A stretch of 34,402 nt of DNA from Nemertoderma westbladi (GCA_032718475.1 JAUCBJ010006544.1:1-34402); one strand, 5' to 3'. Numbered from the stretch's first letter, positions 10,601 through 19,689 are shown. The notes: a model not told the origin generated them from the sequence alone. Numbers and translations are program-made.

Positions 10601-11383
10601 TACGTGTCCCAGATTAGTTACTCACCATCTAGTTATATTCCAGAAAAGTTACTGACCATCTATTTATGTCAGGGAAAGTTAGTGACCATCTATTTATGTC
10701 CCGGGAAAGTTAGTGACCATCTATTTATGTCCCACATTAGTTACTGACCATCTATTTATGTCCCAGATTAGTTACTGACCATCTATTTATGTCAGGGAAA
10801 GTTAGTGACCATCTATTTATGTTCCAGATTAGTTAGTGACCATCTATTTATGTCAGGGAAAGTTAGTGACCATCTATTTATGTTCCAGATTAATTACTGA
10901 CCATCTATTTATGTTCCAGATTAGTTACTGACCATCTATTTATGTTCCAGATTAGTTAGTGACCATCTATTTATGTCAGGGAAAGTTAGTGACCATCTAT
11001 TTATGTTCCAGATTAGTTAGTGACCATCTATTTATGTCCCAGATTAGTTACTGACCATCTATTTAAGTCCCAGGAAAGTTAGTGACCATCTATTTATGTT
11101 CCAGATTAGTTACTGACCATCTATTTATGTCCCAGATTAGTTACTGACCATCTATTTAAGCCCCAGGAAAGTTAGTGACCATCTATTTATGTTCCAGATT
11201 AGTTACTGACCATCTATTTAAGCCCCAGGAAAGTTACTGACCATCTATTTATGTCCCAGATTAGTTAGTGATCATCTATTTATGTCCCAGATTAGTTAGT
11301 GATCATCTAGTTATATTCAAGAAAAGTTACTGACCATCTATTTATGTTCCAGAAAAGTTAGTGACCATCTATTTATGTCTCAG
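10601..11383 (+). repeat. donor-derived minisatellite, left segment
   Basis: About 26 units of 30-31 bp built on GTTAGTGACCATCTATTTAT followed by GTCAGGGAAA, GTCCCAGATT or GTTCCAG variants. The core aligns with the donor of the exon just upstream (GTTAGTGAACGTCTATT), including ATGT and CGGG from the exon end. Many units therefore carry a GTTAGT donor-like hexamer; others have GTTACT. The same array resumes at 16852, so the segment between is later inserted DNA. Confidence 0.9.
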
Positions 11384-12222
11384 GTCAGGTCTGGTATTCA
11401 AGGTCATTGATCAAGAAAACTTGCCACCTCCATGCAGCATAAATGAGGTGCCACCTGTAGCTGCATAGACCCTCTTACTAGGGCAAATCTGGTCCTGTAA
11501 CTAGGACCCCCTTCGTTCTGGGATAAGGACGCCCTTGGTCCTGGATTAAGGATCAATATACTTGGCTGCAGGGGTATATGGCCTGGCCAGGCAGATGGTG
11601 ATCTACCAATGGTTGGTCAGGAGTAGAGTGTTCTCAAGTCCACTCTGAGTGCACTTCACTGCGACCTGCACCTGGCAGCAAGGGTACAGGGCATGACCCA
11701 GCAGATGAGCTGCACAGCCAATGGTGGGTCATGTGCGCCAGAGTAGATATGGGTGATGGGCCTCATATCTGACTCCATTGCGACACCCACCCTTTGGAAT
11801 GGCAAACCAGGGTGTGGTATTTGCCCCGAGAGCTGACTCGGCAAAAAAGCACCCCCCAACCCCACTATGGATTACATTAGTAATGCGGAGGTCCAGCCAC
11901 TAGAGGCCAGTGGAATTACCGGACACAATCGGCCTCACAGGCGTCAGTTATCACAGGCCTGACCAGCTGCCTGTCTCACCCCCTACTGGAGAGAGAGTAA
12001 CCAACAATTCTTTGAGTCCCTTTCCTGATGACCTTTCTGGCCCAAACCCTGGGTCACCAGGGAGGCCAGATTGTGAGGGGGAGAGGGAGTCTGAAGTTGG
12101 AGACTACTCTCATGTTCCACCCCGACCAACAAAGCCATTGATGAATCTGAGGCAAGTCACTAGACTAGCCTCAGTAAACACCCTAACACTCAGGTTCCCA
12201 ATGCGACAAGGTGAGCTGAATT
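11384..12222 (+). mobile_element. RTE-like element, copy 2, 5' portion only
   Basis: A plus-strand copy of the 5' UTR and first part of the ORF of the element at 141-3887, with very high similarity. It covers the same leader, the MDYISNAEV start and the segment through NTLTL...MRQGEL, then stops abruptly at about 12222. A small indel shifts the frame soon after the start (QLSQA then a stop). LINE copies normally lose the 5' end; this one lacks the 3' end, so deletion or recombination rather than ordinary truncation shaped it. Confidence 0.85.
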
Positions 12223-12585
12223 CTCCGGGACCAAATTTAATTGATACTATATAATGGTGAATGTTCTAGAATCTTAATATTATTACATGGTAGCTAGTAT
12301 TTTTTTTACTAGCTAGTATTTTTTAGAAAATAAAAAAAATATTACTTTTTTTTATAACATTATTAGTTAGGCCTATGGTATAGCTATTATGGTGTTTATA
12401 TGAAGCTTGTGAATTATTTACTAGCTAGTAATAGTATGTATTTAAAATGTTTAAAGCTGATTTTTTTAATATATTGCGTAAGTATACTGTATGTGTTGTT
12501 GGTTGGTTAACAATCCTAAACTATTATCCTAGATAATAGCTGGATCTCATTCAGGGACTGTTATAATATCATCAATATTTTTGGT
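12223..12585. repeat. left arm of an inverted-repeat element
   Basis: Starts GGGACCAAATTTAATTG and contains TGGTGAATGTTCTAGAA, then TAGCTAGTATTTTTTTTACT. The same motifs occur reverse-complemented at about 16490-16740, on the other side of the LINE. It is probably half of a non-autonomous DNA element split by the LINE. The rest (12360-12585) is AT-rich with no coding content. Confidence 0.5.
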
Positions 12586-12597
12586 AATTAATATAAT
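12586..12597. repeat. target-site duplication of the LINE, 3' side
   Basis: AATTAATATAAT directly abuts the poly(A) tail of the minus-strand LINE and is repeated exactly at 16448-16459. The low complexity makes a chance match possible. Confidence 0.65.
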
Positions 12598-12669
12598 TTT
12601 TTTTTTTTTCTTTTTTTTTCACTTTACACCTCCAACGAGGTAACCAATTATATTAATTATATATTTATT
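12598..12669 (-). terminator. LINE poly(A) signal and A-rich tail
   Basis: On the minus strand AATAAA lies at 12669-12664, followed about 45 nt later by an A-rich tail (12619 to 12598) interrupted by one G. The AATTAATATAAT duplication follows. Confidence 0.7.
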
Positions 12670-12787
12670 AGCACATTAATATAATTGAATTGCAATTATT
12701 ACCCATCACCATTGGTATTAATTGATTACTTAGGAGCACGAGTGGGACAATATACTACTTATGGTGTGGCCTGAGCGGGCTAGCATG

Positions 12788-15562
12788 TTAGAGTTTTGTT
12801 GCGAGATCAGCCATTGTGGGGCATTGGGCGCAAGAGAAGGCGTGGTAACGGTCTGGGCAGGGAAGAAGGCAAAATCGGCAAATACAATCGGTTGATAGTG
12901 TGTGGAAAGGCTGTGAGTTCGTGCATATTTTGTGGTGAAACCCGTGACACGTGGCTCTCGTGACCACATGACGGTTCTTCTGATTGGATAGTCGCCAGGT
13001 AAATGAATTGAACGCAGGACCGAGTAAATAATTCTCAGTAACGAAGTTGAGTTCGCGATTTGTTCGAAATGCATTATATTGATCAATCAGGTCGTGGGCG
13101 AATAGATTTGGAGTTTTTAGAAGTATGTCGTCAATAAGCGAATTTTCGTTTACGAGGTGTAGCACCATTGTGGACGAAGCACTTATATGTAGCCCTAGAA
13201 GTCGCTTTATGTATGTCGATTTTATTCTGTCTAGATCTTTTAAATTTGATATCGTTAGAAAGCGAGAGTAGACGGGTAGAGCATACAAAGCCATTGGTGC
13301 AATTTTTAATTTAAATAGTTTTAAACCTGCGTCAACGGACAATAGCTTGAGATTCTTTATAGACCCTATTGTTGCATAAGCTTTTTTCTTCTTCTTTTTA
13401 ATGTGTTGCGAGAAACAAAGTGATGGCTGAAGCGTGAGTCCTAGGTATTCGTAATTGTTACAGATGGTGACGTTATTTCCATTGTAGCTAAAAGTGTCGG
13501 TAGTAGCGAGACGACCCCCTTTGCGGAATTTTAAAATTTTAGTTTTGTCGAGGTTGACTTCCATTCCGTTACGAGTACACCAGTCGAGGAGAATGTCTAG
13601 GCCGCGTTGTATTTCATTCCTATCGGAAGAGTAGAAAGCGAGATCGTCAGCAAAAAATAGAAACTTTAGAATCGCACATCCTTGTCGTAGTGCTATAGCT
13701 AGGTCGGCGATAAAGAAATTAAAACATGGAGGAGAGAAGCAGTCGCCCTGCAGAATTCCGCGGAGTTGCTCGATTAGGTTCGATAGACGAAGGCCGTCGT
13801 ACACCTGAATGTAATTTTGGAGTAAATCTTTAATCAGAACAAATAATTTTCCTTTAATCCCGAATCCATATATCTTATTTAATAAAACAGCTCTGTTGAC
13901 AAAGTCGAATGCCTTTCTAAAGTCTACAAAAGCGACATACATTTTCCGTTGTGATGACAGATTGGATTGCAAAGCCATATTGATATCGGATATAAGTGCG
14001 TTTAGTGCCTGTAATGTAGATCTGCCTGGCATGAAACCGTATTGTTCCCTAGGTATCCGGTGAGACGTAAAGCGTCGGACGCGTTTGTTTACGATTGAAG
14101 TGAGAGTTTTCAGTAACACGGAGATGAGTGCAATGCCGCGATAATTATCTGGGTTTGAGAATGCCCCTTTACCTTTGTAGATTATCATTATTATACACTG
14201 TTTCCAGATTTGCGGTAGTTTACCGATATCGAGACAGGCATTGTATAATAGACAGAGAATTGTTATTATAAATGGTTTGGTTAACTTGAGATGATCGTAG
14301 AATATTCCGTCTACACCCGAAGCTTTGTTATTCTTGGAGTCGTTTATACTGGCGGATATTTCCTCTTCCGTAATCGGCGCATTGTACCATTCCTCCCCCT
14401 CAAGTTCAGCCAATGAAGGGATTGGAACTGGTAGAACATTGGGGGGATCTACTCTAACACCAAGAAGGTTGCGGAAATGTGTCTCGAGTGTATCTGAGTC
14501 TATTGGTGCAATAGGTGCAATAGCTTCGGAGTCGCTGACCAATTCTGCCAGTGTAGCTTCCTCGTAGGCAACTCGTTTCCGTTTGAGGAGCGACTTGTAG
14601 CTTTTGCGGATATTCCAAAACTGCGAGCAGTCCATTGCCGAGAGATTACGACGAGACATACAGTGAATTAACTGTTTCTTTAGAGTCTTGCACTCCGAGT
14701 CATACCACGGTTTTCCATAGCGGGGTTTGCGAGTGGATGGTGTGGAGTCTGCAATTGATTGAGTCAGTAGGTCTGTAGCTGCATCTATTTCGTTGTTAGA
14801 TAGAAGTAGCCTAACCATTGGAATATTGTGGTGCGATATAAATGCGTTACGATCGATCTGCCTCGACAGACGAGGAATGGGGTTCGGTAATTTTGAATCA
14901 TGAATATCGGCCGGGAAAACAAACTTAACGGTCACCGGCTGGTGTTTCCTTATGGGATTTGACAAGATTATTGTAGGCGGTAGCAACGTAGGAACAATTG
15001 CTGGGTAACTCACGAATATTAAATCGATTACACTTTCACCTTGCGGTGATATGTACGTCGGGATATCCGGGGAGCTGAGACAGCTAAACCCGATGTTGGT
15101 CAGATCGTCAACTAAATCGGAACCGCGAGATCCGTGGTCTAGTCTGCAATTAAAATCTCCCGCTATAACAATAGGGGTTGTGTTTTTGGTATAAGACAGT
15201 GCTTCAGTTATTTCCATAAGTATTTCATCCAGTGGGGTTTCGGGGGTAAAATAGAAAACAATAAAGAAGGATACCAAGGTTTTGATAACAATGTATTTAT
15301 TTGTTTGTTTCACACAGGAAGGGTTGAGGTGCGGCCTGCACAGAGTCATAAGGCCGCCAATAGGGCGCCCTCTGTTTAACTTTGTCGCAGGGTGAGTAAA
15401 AGAGTAATACGAGTTAGAATAAAATGTTTTGTCCGTGTACATAGTTTCAGTAAATAACACGACATCGGCCTTACCATATAATTCAGATTCAGCTAAACTG
15501 TCTACTAAATAGCGGAGACCTTCCACATTCCATAGAAGTAGTTGTACCTCCGTGCTCCTGTC
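12788..15562 (-). CDS. LINE ORF2: endonuclease and reverse transcriptase
   Basis: Open from the codon after the ORF1 stop (GAC at 15562) to TAA at 12788. The endonuclease starts at once: LLLWNVEGL carries the catalytic Asn, and TET the Glu. Counting from the GTG at 15526, GDFN is near 123-126, DLIF near 168-171 and KHQPV near 194-198. The reverse transcriptase has NYRGIALIS (461), YGFMPGRS (496), AFVDFRKAFD (532, motif A), GILQGDCFSP (590, motif B) and FFADDLAFY (624, motif C). A C-terminal CRFCLLPC...H...C cluster looks like a zinc knuckle. No in-frame AUG precedes the endonuclease Asn or Glu; the first is the Met right after TET. Translation by readthrough, reinitiation at a non-AUG codon, or loss through a stop mutation are the alternatives. 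Confidence 0.85.
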   Translation of the reverse strand, partial: DRSTEVQLLLWNVEGLRYLVDSLAESELYGKADVVLFTETMYTDKTFYSNSYYSFTHPATKLNRGRPIGGLMTLCRPHLNPSCVKQTNKYIVIKTLVSFFIVFYFTPETPLDEILMEITEALSYTKNTTPIVIAGDFNCRLDHGSRGSDLVDDLTNIGFSCLSSPDIPTYISPQGESVIDLIFVSYPAIVPTLLPPTIILSNPIRKHQPVTVKFVFPADIHDSKLPNPIPRLSRQIDRNAFISHHNIPMVRLLLSNNEIDAATDLLTQSIADSTPSTRKPRYGKPWYDSECKTLKKQLIHCMSRRNLSAMDCSQFWNIRKSYKSLLKRKRVAYEEATLAELVSDSEAIAPIAPIDSDTLETHFRNLLGVRVDPPNVLPVPIPSLAELEGEEWYNAPITEEEISASINDSKNNKASGVDGIFYDHLKLTKPFIITILCLLYNACLDIGKLPQIWKQCIIMIIYKGKGAFSNPDNYRGIALISVLLKTLTSIVNKRVRRFTSHRIPREQYGFMPGRSTLQALNALISDINMALQSNLSSQRKMYVAFVDFRKAFDFVNRAVLLNKIYGFGIKGKLFVLIKDLLQNYIQVYDGLRLSNLIEQLRGILQGDCFSPPCFNFFIADLAIALRQGCAILKFLFFADDLAFYSSDRNEIQRGLDILLDWCTRNGMEVNLDKTKILKFRKGGRLATTDTFSYNGNNVTICNNYEYLGLTLQPSLCFSQHIKKKKKKAYATIGSIKNLKLLSVDAGLKLFKLKIAPMALYALPVYSRFLTISNLKDLDRIKSTYIKRLLGLHISASSTMVLHLVNENSLIDDILLKTPNLFAHDLIDQYNAFRTNRELNFVTENYLLGPAFNSFTWRLSNQKNRHVVTRATCHGFHHKICTNSQPFHTLSTDCICRFCLLPCPDRYHAFSCAQCPTMADLATKL

Positions 15563-16378
15563 CTAGTTACCGGTATTTGTTGAGTATTGCTGTGAGCTGC
15601 TGGAGGTTCCACCAGCGAATTCGCGTTCGGGGCGCCGACGTAGACCGAGCGCCTCGCGTTCGGCGTTCGTGAGACGGTAGTTCCGGATTGTGAGACCCGT
15701 TTCCCACAATCCAGGGTCCATTAGGGTGTCGCGATGTTGTTGATCACATGTGATATGGAAACTTAGATAAGGTGAGTTACCATCTTTAAGCGGTAGTGGA
15801 GTTACGTCGTCGAAAGGGATTCCTTGGGATTGAAGAAAGTCAGCAACTTCCTTGCTTGTTGTCGACGGGTCTAGTCGGCCGATATGAACATGCGCCTTCC
15901 CGACGGCTTGGACTGGGTTTCCTTTGGCAACACGAAGTGGACCACCAGCTCTGCAACCTTGTATCGCCGGGGCGGGGCGACGGAAGTTGCGGTCCGTATC
16001 CGTGGCGTATGGTCCGTTATTCGACGGCGGTGTGTGTGGATCTGGAACCGGGTTTCTTTGCACGACTGCACTGTACGTTGACCTGCCGGGTCCGGGTCCT
16101 GGAGTAGCCATGGTAGATGGGCCGAGTTGCAGGAACTTCAAGAGCTCGTCCTTTGCGGCCACAGTTTCTTTTCGCGCATCCGCCGTTTCTTTCCGTGATT
16201 CGGCGAGATTTGCCAGAGTTGCGGTGAAATCATCTCGAGACCTCGAGTGTAACGAGGTCAAAGCGCTTAATAGTTCACTCAGCTGGGTCTCTTGGTCACA
16301 GGTTACATATTTCTTTGTTTTTATTACTGCGAATAACGACAATATATCATCTTTAACATTATCAAAATTGTCAGCCAT
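15563..16378 (-). CDS. LINE ORF1: RNA-binding protein
   Basis: 271 codons from an ATG in good context (CAAATGG) to TAG. The N-terminal third is helical with a heptad-like ESRKETADARKETVAAKDEL stretch, a likely coiled coil for multimerisation. A Pro/Gly-rich linker follows. Then comes a segment starting KAHVHIGRLDPSTTSKEVADF (about residues 166-235) that resembles the RRM-like domain of many LINE ORF1 proteins. No CCHC knuckle is visible. The TAG is followed in the same frame by ORF2. Confidence 0.8.
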   Translation of the reverse strand: MADNFDNVKDDILSLFAVIKTKKYVTCDQETQLSELLSALTSLHSRSRDDFTATLANLAESRKETADARKETVAAKDELLKFLQLGPSTMATPGPGPGRSTYSAVVQRNPVPDPHTPPSNNGPYATDTDRNFRRPAPAIQGCRAGGPLRVAKGNPVQAVGKAHVHIGRLDPSTTSKEVADFLQSQGIPFDDVTPLPLKDGNSPYLSFHITCDQQHRDTLMDPGLWETGLTIRNYRLTNAEREALGLRRRPEREFAGGTSSSSQQYSTNTGN

Positions 16379-16447
16379 TTGCAGGTAGCTGGTATGTCAG
16401 TCAGTGGTACGCCAGTATCAGAATTAATATAGTTATATAAATTATAG

Positions 16448-16459
16448 AATTAATATAAT
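16448..16459. repeat. target-site duplication of the LINE, 5' side
   Basis: Exact copy of AATTAATATAAT at 12586-12597. A partial copy also occurs at about 16413-16422 within the leader, so the exact 5' end is slightly uncertain. Confidence 0.6.
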
Positions 16460-16754
16460 CAGCAACAGTTACCTAATTTTGAAATATCAATGTTTTCACA
16501 AATTTTTTAATATTTCAAGAAAATGCTAGCTAGTACAAAAAAACACTAGCTACACCTTAATAAATAATATATAATAATGTTCTCGAACACTTACCAATAA
16601 CAAAAATAAAAAAAATAGAGTATTTTTTAAATTTCAAAAAATTCTAGATAGTAAAAAACACAACCTACCATAAAAAAATATTATATTATCTACTAATGTT
16701 TTAGAACATTCACCAATATCAAAAAAGCACACTAAAAAGTTGCTATCAGAAAGC
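16460..16754. repeat. right arm of the inverted-repeat element
   Basis: Reverse-complement matches to the left arm occur twice here, near 16500-16600 and 16610-16720, each with GAACA-TTCACCAAT and an ACTAGCTA or ACTATCTA motif. The arm unit is thus duplicated on this side. AT-rich, no genes. Confidence 0.5.
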
Positions 16755-16844
16755 GGACAATTCGGTCCCATTTATTTAGTGTTTGGGACCAAATTGTCCA
16801 GGACCGAATTGTCCGGGACCGAATTGTCCGGGACCGAATTGTCC
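16755..16844. repeat. hairpin plus tandem GGACCGAATTGTCC motif
   Basis: GGACAATTCGGTCCC at 16755-16769 pairs with GGGACCAAATTGTCC at 16785-16799 (14 of 15 positions, 15-nt loop). Three further exact copies of GGACCGAATTGTCC follow at 15-bp spacing (16801, 16816, 16831). They probably form the terminal repeat of the element whose other end is GGGACCAAATTT near 12229. Confidence 0.8.
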
Positions 16845-16851
16845 TACATCC

Positions 16852-17762
16852 GCCATCTAGTTATGTTCCAGAAAAGTTAGTGACCATCTATTTATGTCAG
16901 GGAAAGTTAGTGACCATCTATTTATGTCCCAAATTATTTAGTCACCATAAATTTATGTTCCAGAAAAGTTACTGACGATCTATTTATGTCAGGGAAAGTT
17001 ACTGACGATCTATTTATGTCAGGGAAAGTTAGTGACCACTATGTGAGGGAAAGTTAGTGACCATCTATTTATATCAGGGAAAGTTAGTGACCACTATGTG
17101 AGGGAAAGTTAGTGACCATCTATTTATATCAGGGAAAGTTAGTGACCACTATGTGAGGGAAAGTTAGTGACCATCTATTTATGTCCCAGGAAAGTTAGTG
17201 ACCATCTATTTATGTCCCAGGAAAGTAAGTGACCATCTATTTATGTCAGGGAAAGTTAGTGACCATCTATTTATATCAGGGAAAGTTAGTGACCATCTAT
17301 TTATGTGAGGGAAAGTTAGTGACCATCTATTTATGTCCCAGGAAAGTTAGTGACCATCTATTTATGTTCCAGAAAATTTAGTGACCATCTAGTTATGTTC
17401 CAGAAAAGTTGGTGACCATCTCTTTATGTCCCGGGAAAGTTAGCGACCATTTATTTGTGTTCCTGAAAATTTAGGGACCATCTATTTATGTTCCAGAAAA
17501 GTTACTGACGATCTATTTATGTCAGGGAAAGTTAGTGACCATCTATTTATATCAGGGAAAGTTAGTGACCATCTATTTATGTCAGGGAAAGTTAGTGACC
17601 ATCTATTTATGTTCCAGAAAAGTTATTGACCATCTCTTTATGTCCCGGGAAAGTTAGTGACCATCTATTTATATCAGGGAAAGTTAGCGACCATCTATTT
17701 ATGTCAGGGGAAGTTAGTGACCATAGTTATGTCCCGGATAAGTTATTGACCATGTATTAATA
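16852..17762 (+). repeat. donor-derived minisatellite, right segment
   Basis: Continuation of the array at 10601-11383, about 30 units of GTTAGTGACCATCTATTTAT plus GTCAGGGAAA, GTCCCAGGAAA or GTTCCAGAAA tails. A shortened variant (GTTAGTGACCACTATGTGAG) alternates with full units at 17027-17165, a small higher-order repeat. The array fades out with degenerate units near 17760. Confidence 0.9.
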
Positions 17763-17849
17763 TATGTTCTAGAATTATGGTACATATAGATCGATTCCTT
17801 TATTGGTGTGGATGTTTTCTACTAACAATTATTATTTCTCCGCCTTTAG

Positions 17850-17990
<141 letters not shown>

Positions 17991-18039
17991 TAATTAGACG
18001 TCACGGGTTCGTTTGTTCGATTTTTCGGTTTGCTTTCAC

Positions 18040-18140
18040 ATCTCTCCTAAGGTCGTGGGTTCGATCCCACATTGGGGCCATGGTCGATTTCGTTTTGGCA
18101 CAAATGCTTTAAAGGGGCCAGGGTCCATCTCTGCCATGTA
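18040..18140 (+). mobile_element. tRNA-derived SINE fragment
   Basis: A perfect B box GGTTCGATCCC at 18058-18068 is followed by a tail (CATTGGGGCCATGG..., then ATTTCGTTTTGGCAC) shared with the sequence at 22602-22655. The A-box half is not clear here, so this copy is truncated or decayed. A functional tRNA is ruled out because no cloverleaf can be drawn. Confidence 0.5.
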
Positions 18141-18179
18141 TCATCGAATCCAATCCTAATTAATTACTTTATTTATTAG

Positions 18180-18353
18180 GTTCTAGAACTACAGAGTCCC
18201 CCCAGGGCCAGCACGGTTGTGAAGGATTGCGTTAAAGCTTGTCTCAATTCTACTTACCAATATATCTTCGACAACTGTTGGGAGCTCTACCATCGCGACC
18301 AACAATTAGCAACTAAAGACTCTAAGGAGGACGAGAAAGGACCTAACATAAAG
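18180..18353 (+). CDS. unc-13: unc-13 MUN-domain exon
   Basis: Fifty-eight codons: [37 protein letters not shown], then a charged, variable loop ([21 protein letters not shown]). Phase 0 at both ends between TTATTAG and GTTGTT. The [26 protein letters not shown] segment is diagnostic for Munc13. The loop before GPNIK varies in length across the family. Confidence 0.95.
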
Positions 18354-18632
18354 GTTGTTACCGAGATTGTTTATAATAGTGACATAACGCTTGCTAAGGA
18401 ATACTTTACAGTTACATCATCACCAACTCATAAATCCTACATCTATAACTGCAAGCAGCATTCTCACATCAAATAAAAATGGAAAAATCGTTTTGGTTTA
18501 ATTTTAACATATTAAAAGGTTTCTCCAAATTAATTATAATTGTTTTTTTTTGGAGTTAATACTTTTAATATTTTTTAAATATTTTAAATTAATTATTAAT
18601 CTATAGTTTGTTTGTATGTTTGAATATTTTAG
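18354..18632 (+). other. short unc-13 intron
   Basis: 279-nt AT-rich intron with no repeats or gene, ending in TTTTAG. Confidence 0.8.
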
Positions 18633-18804
18633 AGTCTGGAGTTTTGGCCCCGGTTGATTTCACTGTTGGTGTCTGTGATTGAGGAGGACACCAACCAGTA
18701 CACACCGGTTCTAAACCAGTTCCCTGGTGAACTAATTGTTGGACAACTCAGTGCCTTCACAATGTGGTCATTGTTCGCCCAGGATCTCCGATACGCACTG
18801 GAGG
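18633..18804 (+). CDS. unc-13: unc-13 MUN-domain exon
   Basis: Encodes [40 protein letters not shown] and [16 protein letters not shown], matching the Munc13 (L)DFW..LI.L.VS.IEED..SYTP.LNQFP.EL segment. It starts phase 0 after TATTTTAG and ends one base into a Glu codon before GTAAGT. The next exon, 5.5 kb away, begins with the AA that completes it. Confidence 0.95.
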
Positions 18805-18900
18805 GTAAGTCATTCTTTACTTATAGTAACAGAGTAAATTGGAAGGTAAGCGATTCGTTACATAGCAAAAGTTGAAGGTAAAGTGTTCGTTAAATCGTTA
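18804..18900 (+). repeat. threefold tandem copy of a splice donor
   Basis: The real donor GGTAAGTCATTCTTTAC (18804) is echoed by GGTAAGCGATTCGTTAC (18845) and GGTAAAGTGTTCGTTAA (18876). Use of the second donor adds 41 nt and shifts the frame into the next exon; in the exon frame a TGA lies at 18873-18875. Confidence 0.75.
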
Positions 18901-19683
18901 CTTAACAACATTATCAGCCGAAATCAACCACCGTATAGTTTCTTATATCATAAAAATTGTATTTATTACAGATTTAGGCAATAGATGCATTAATTCTCTC
19001 CGTATTTCCTAAATGACTCAGCAATAATTACTATCATTGCAATGAAACGAAGTTTAACATTTTTTTAACTACGTATCCTGTTATCGTATTGTATGTTATT
19101 GTATAATTTTACACCGAATTAAGGTTTTTAACAAATCTTTTGTCAAGTTTTTGCAAAATTATTTGAATTATTTTATAAACATTCCTATTATAACTTGATT
19201 TATAATTTAGATAATTTAAAATCATATCTAAAAATAAACTAATAAATCGACGATATTCTGTCCTAACAGTTCCCTAAAAAATATGATATGCTGAAAATTG
19301 GGAACAATAGTGTTTATAAACGTTTAAAGGTGTCGTCCTATATATGAACGTTTTCTACGGCATTCGTTTATTGGAGAGGGAACGTGTTAGTCAGCCATTG
19401 ACGACATCCCTGAGAATGTCTGCAAAAAGACACTTTTATTGCTGATCGCAAACTTTGGATGTCTTGTGTTTCGGAGCCAGTCTACAGTCTACTGTGTAGC
19501 CGATCTGTACTGTATGTAGTATGCGTCGGCATATGGGGTCAGTTTATAAAAAATAAATGAGTCAATTATATTTGCAATATTCAGTTCTATTAAATTTTAA
19601 CACAACACAAAACACAACAGTTTACTTGAAGAAATTCTGTTAATTTTTCATTAAAAAAACATAAATATAGAGGTATCTGCAAT
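18901..19683. other. intergenic part of the host intron
   Basis: AT-rich sequence between the donor repeats of unc-13 and the 3' end of the nested antisense formin. No coding region, RNA gene or named repeat is recognised. Confidence 0.6.
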
Positions 19684-19689
19684 TTTATT
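19684..19689 (-). terminator. formin polyadenylation signal
   Basis: AATAAA on the minus strand, 74 nt past the formin stop codon at 19764. Confidence 0.6.

Larger units (their letters stand above)
12598..16447 (-). mobile_element. nearly intact two-ORF LINE
   Basis: A minus-strand non-LTR element with a short 5' leader, ORF1 (16378-15563), ORF2 (to 12788), a 3' UTR with AATAAA and an A-rich tail, bracketed by identical 12-bp duplications. Both frames are open over their whole length, so the insertion is young or under constraint. ORF1 and ORF2 are in one frame, separated by a single UAG. It sits inside an inverted-repeat element, which sits inside the donor-derived minisatellite, giving a clear order of events. 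RT motifs place it in the broad I/Jockey/CR1 group; I cannot name the clade. Confidence 0.85.

Noticed and set aside
12730-13086. Open frame of 118 codons overlapping the end of LINE ORF2
   Set aside because: It is a shadow frame of the ORF2 C-terminus with no motif of its own.
14325-16388. Plus-strand open frames opposite LINE ORF1 and ORF2
   Set aside because: They are antisense shadows of strongly supported minus-strand coding sequence.
10601-17762. Periodic 30-bp repeats as a possible CRISPR array
   Set aside because: Units are head-to-tail with no unique spacers, and the context is an animal intron.
18040-18120. A tRNA gene suggested by the perfect B box GGTTCGATCCC
   Set aside because: No A box at the right distance and no cloverleaf; the shared tail with 22602 marks a SINE.
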